Assembly (NCBI RefSeq): GCF_016583825.1
Contig: NZ_NRRV01000046.1
Location: 1-42,771, forward strand
Direction: 5' to 3'
Source of the DNA: Thiohalocapsa halophila
Lineage (GTDB): Bacteria > Pseudomonadota > Gammaproteobacteria > Chromatiales > Chromatiaceae
DNA: 42,771 nucleotides
Shown here: piece after piece, positions 42,618 to 42,771 of the stretch
How the letters are laid out: each line of letters opens with the position of its first letter
Numbering within the stretch: position 1 is the stretch's first letter
Notes under the pieces: generated by a model
The model's input: the letters and a program-made list of their open reading frames with translations, nothing else
Database searches by the model: none
What the model was told of the DNA's origin: nothing
Made by a program: the position numbers and the translations under genes

Positions 42618-42771
42618 TCATGCGACTTGCTTGAGATCGCTGCGCCAGTACGCTGACCACTGGCCGTTTGCGCGCACGAGGCGCAGCGCCAGCATGGCCT
42701 CGGCGTTGTCGGGCGTCCACCACGCGCCGGGGCGCTTGAGACGCTGCTGAACGACGTAGCGGTGTGCGCTT
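42618..42771 (-). CDS. ISKra4-like transposase, C-terminal end (partial)
   Basis: On the minus strand, 50 codons run in from the window edge and end with TGA (complement of 42618-42620). They read HRYVVQQRLKRPGAWWTPDN, then AEAMLALRLVRANGQWSAYW. The RLKRPGAWWTxDNAEAMLALR block is the usual C terminus of ISKra4-family transposases. The rest of the gene lies beyond the window, so whether it is intact is unknown. Confidence 0.75.
   Translation of the reverse strand, partial: SAHRYVVQQRLKRPGAWWTPDNAEAMLALRLVRANGQWSAYWRSDLKQVA

Overview
The window looks like chromosomal DNA of a GC-rich gammaproteobacterium, most likely from the Chromatiales/Ectothiorhodospiraceae side. The evidence is the gene set hslV-hslU-DUF971-ubiE-ubiJ-ubiB, a kdsA gene (so an LPS-bearing Gram-negative), a BLUF photoreceptor, a SapC-family protein and many short GC-rich dispersed repeats. 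The lineage is an inference from gene content and base composition; no rRNA or other marker is present.

Layout. Positions 1-11.4 kb are mainly core genome: a membrane-anchored fasciclin protein, a BLUF protein, the HslVU protease, a DUF971 protein, three ubiquinone genes (ubiE, ubiJ, ubiB), an Uma2-type nuclease, kdsA and a coiled-coil protein with a PD-(D/E)XK-like tail. Several repeat types interrupt it. The most striking is a 215-bp unit repeated about four times, which carries copies of the 3' end of the Uma2 gene. From 11.6 to 20 kb lies a cell-surface block: an SDR epimerase and a GT2 glycosyltransferase on the minus strand, a SapC-family gene on the plus strand, then a minus-strand operon of type I secretion ATPase, HlyD adaptor and a two-domain glycosyltransferase. 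Divergent from this operon, at 20.5-22.1 kb, is a cysteine-free, very acidic RTX/S-layer-like protein that is the obvious candidate substrate.

From 22.7 to 31.3 kb there are six exported or membrane-anchored proteins of mostly unknown function. They include a 974-residue protein joining a von Willebrand A domain, a metzincin-type protease motif and a C-terminal dockerin-like calcium-binding pair, and a 549-residue protein with two PPC-like domains and a cysteine-rich tail. From 31.5 to 40.4 kb a second minus-strand glycan operon encodes, in transcription order, a Wzm-type permease, a Wzt-type ATPase with a C-terminal cargo domain, a 1793-residue multi-domain methyltransferase/glycosyltransferase and another methyltransferase. 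The right end (40.4-42.8 kb) is a gene-poor stretch holding a decayed IS5-family transposase and the 3' end of an ISKra4-like transposase.

Working model (inference): 11.6-40.4 kb is a cell-surface island. The type I system would export the S-layer-like protein, the glycosyltransferases would decorate it or build a polysaccharide exported by Wzm/Wzt, and the secreted proteins between would act at or beyond the cell surface. The C-terminal GT2-GT4 half of the giant enzyme is clearly related to the 679-residue enzyme of the type I operon, which ties the two glycan loci together.
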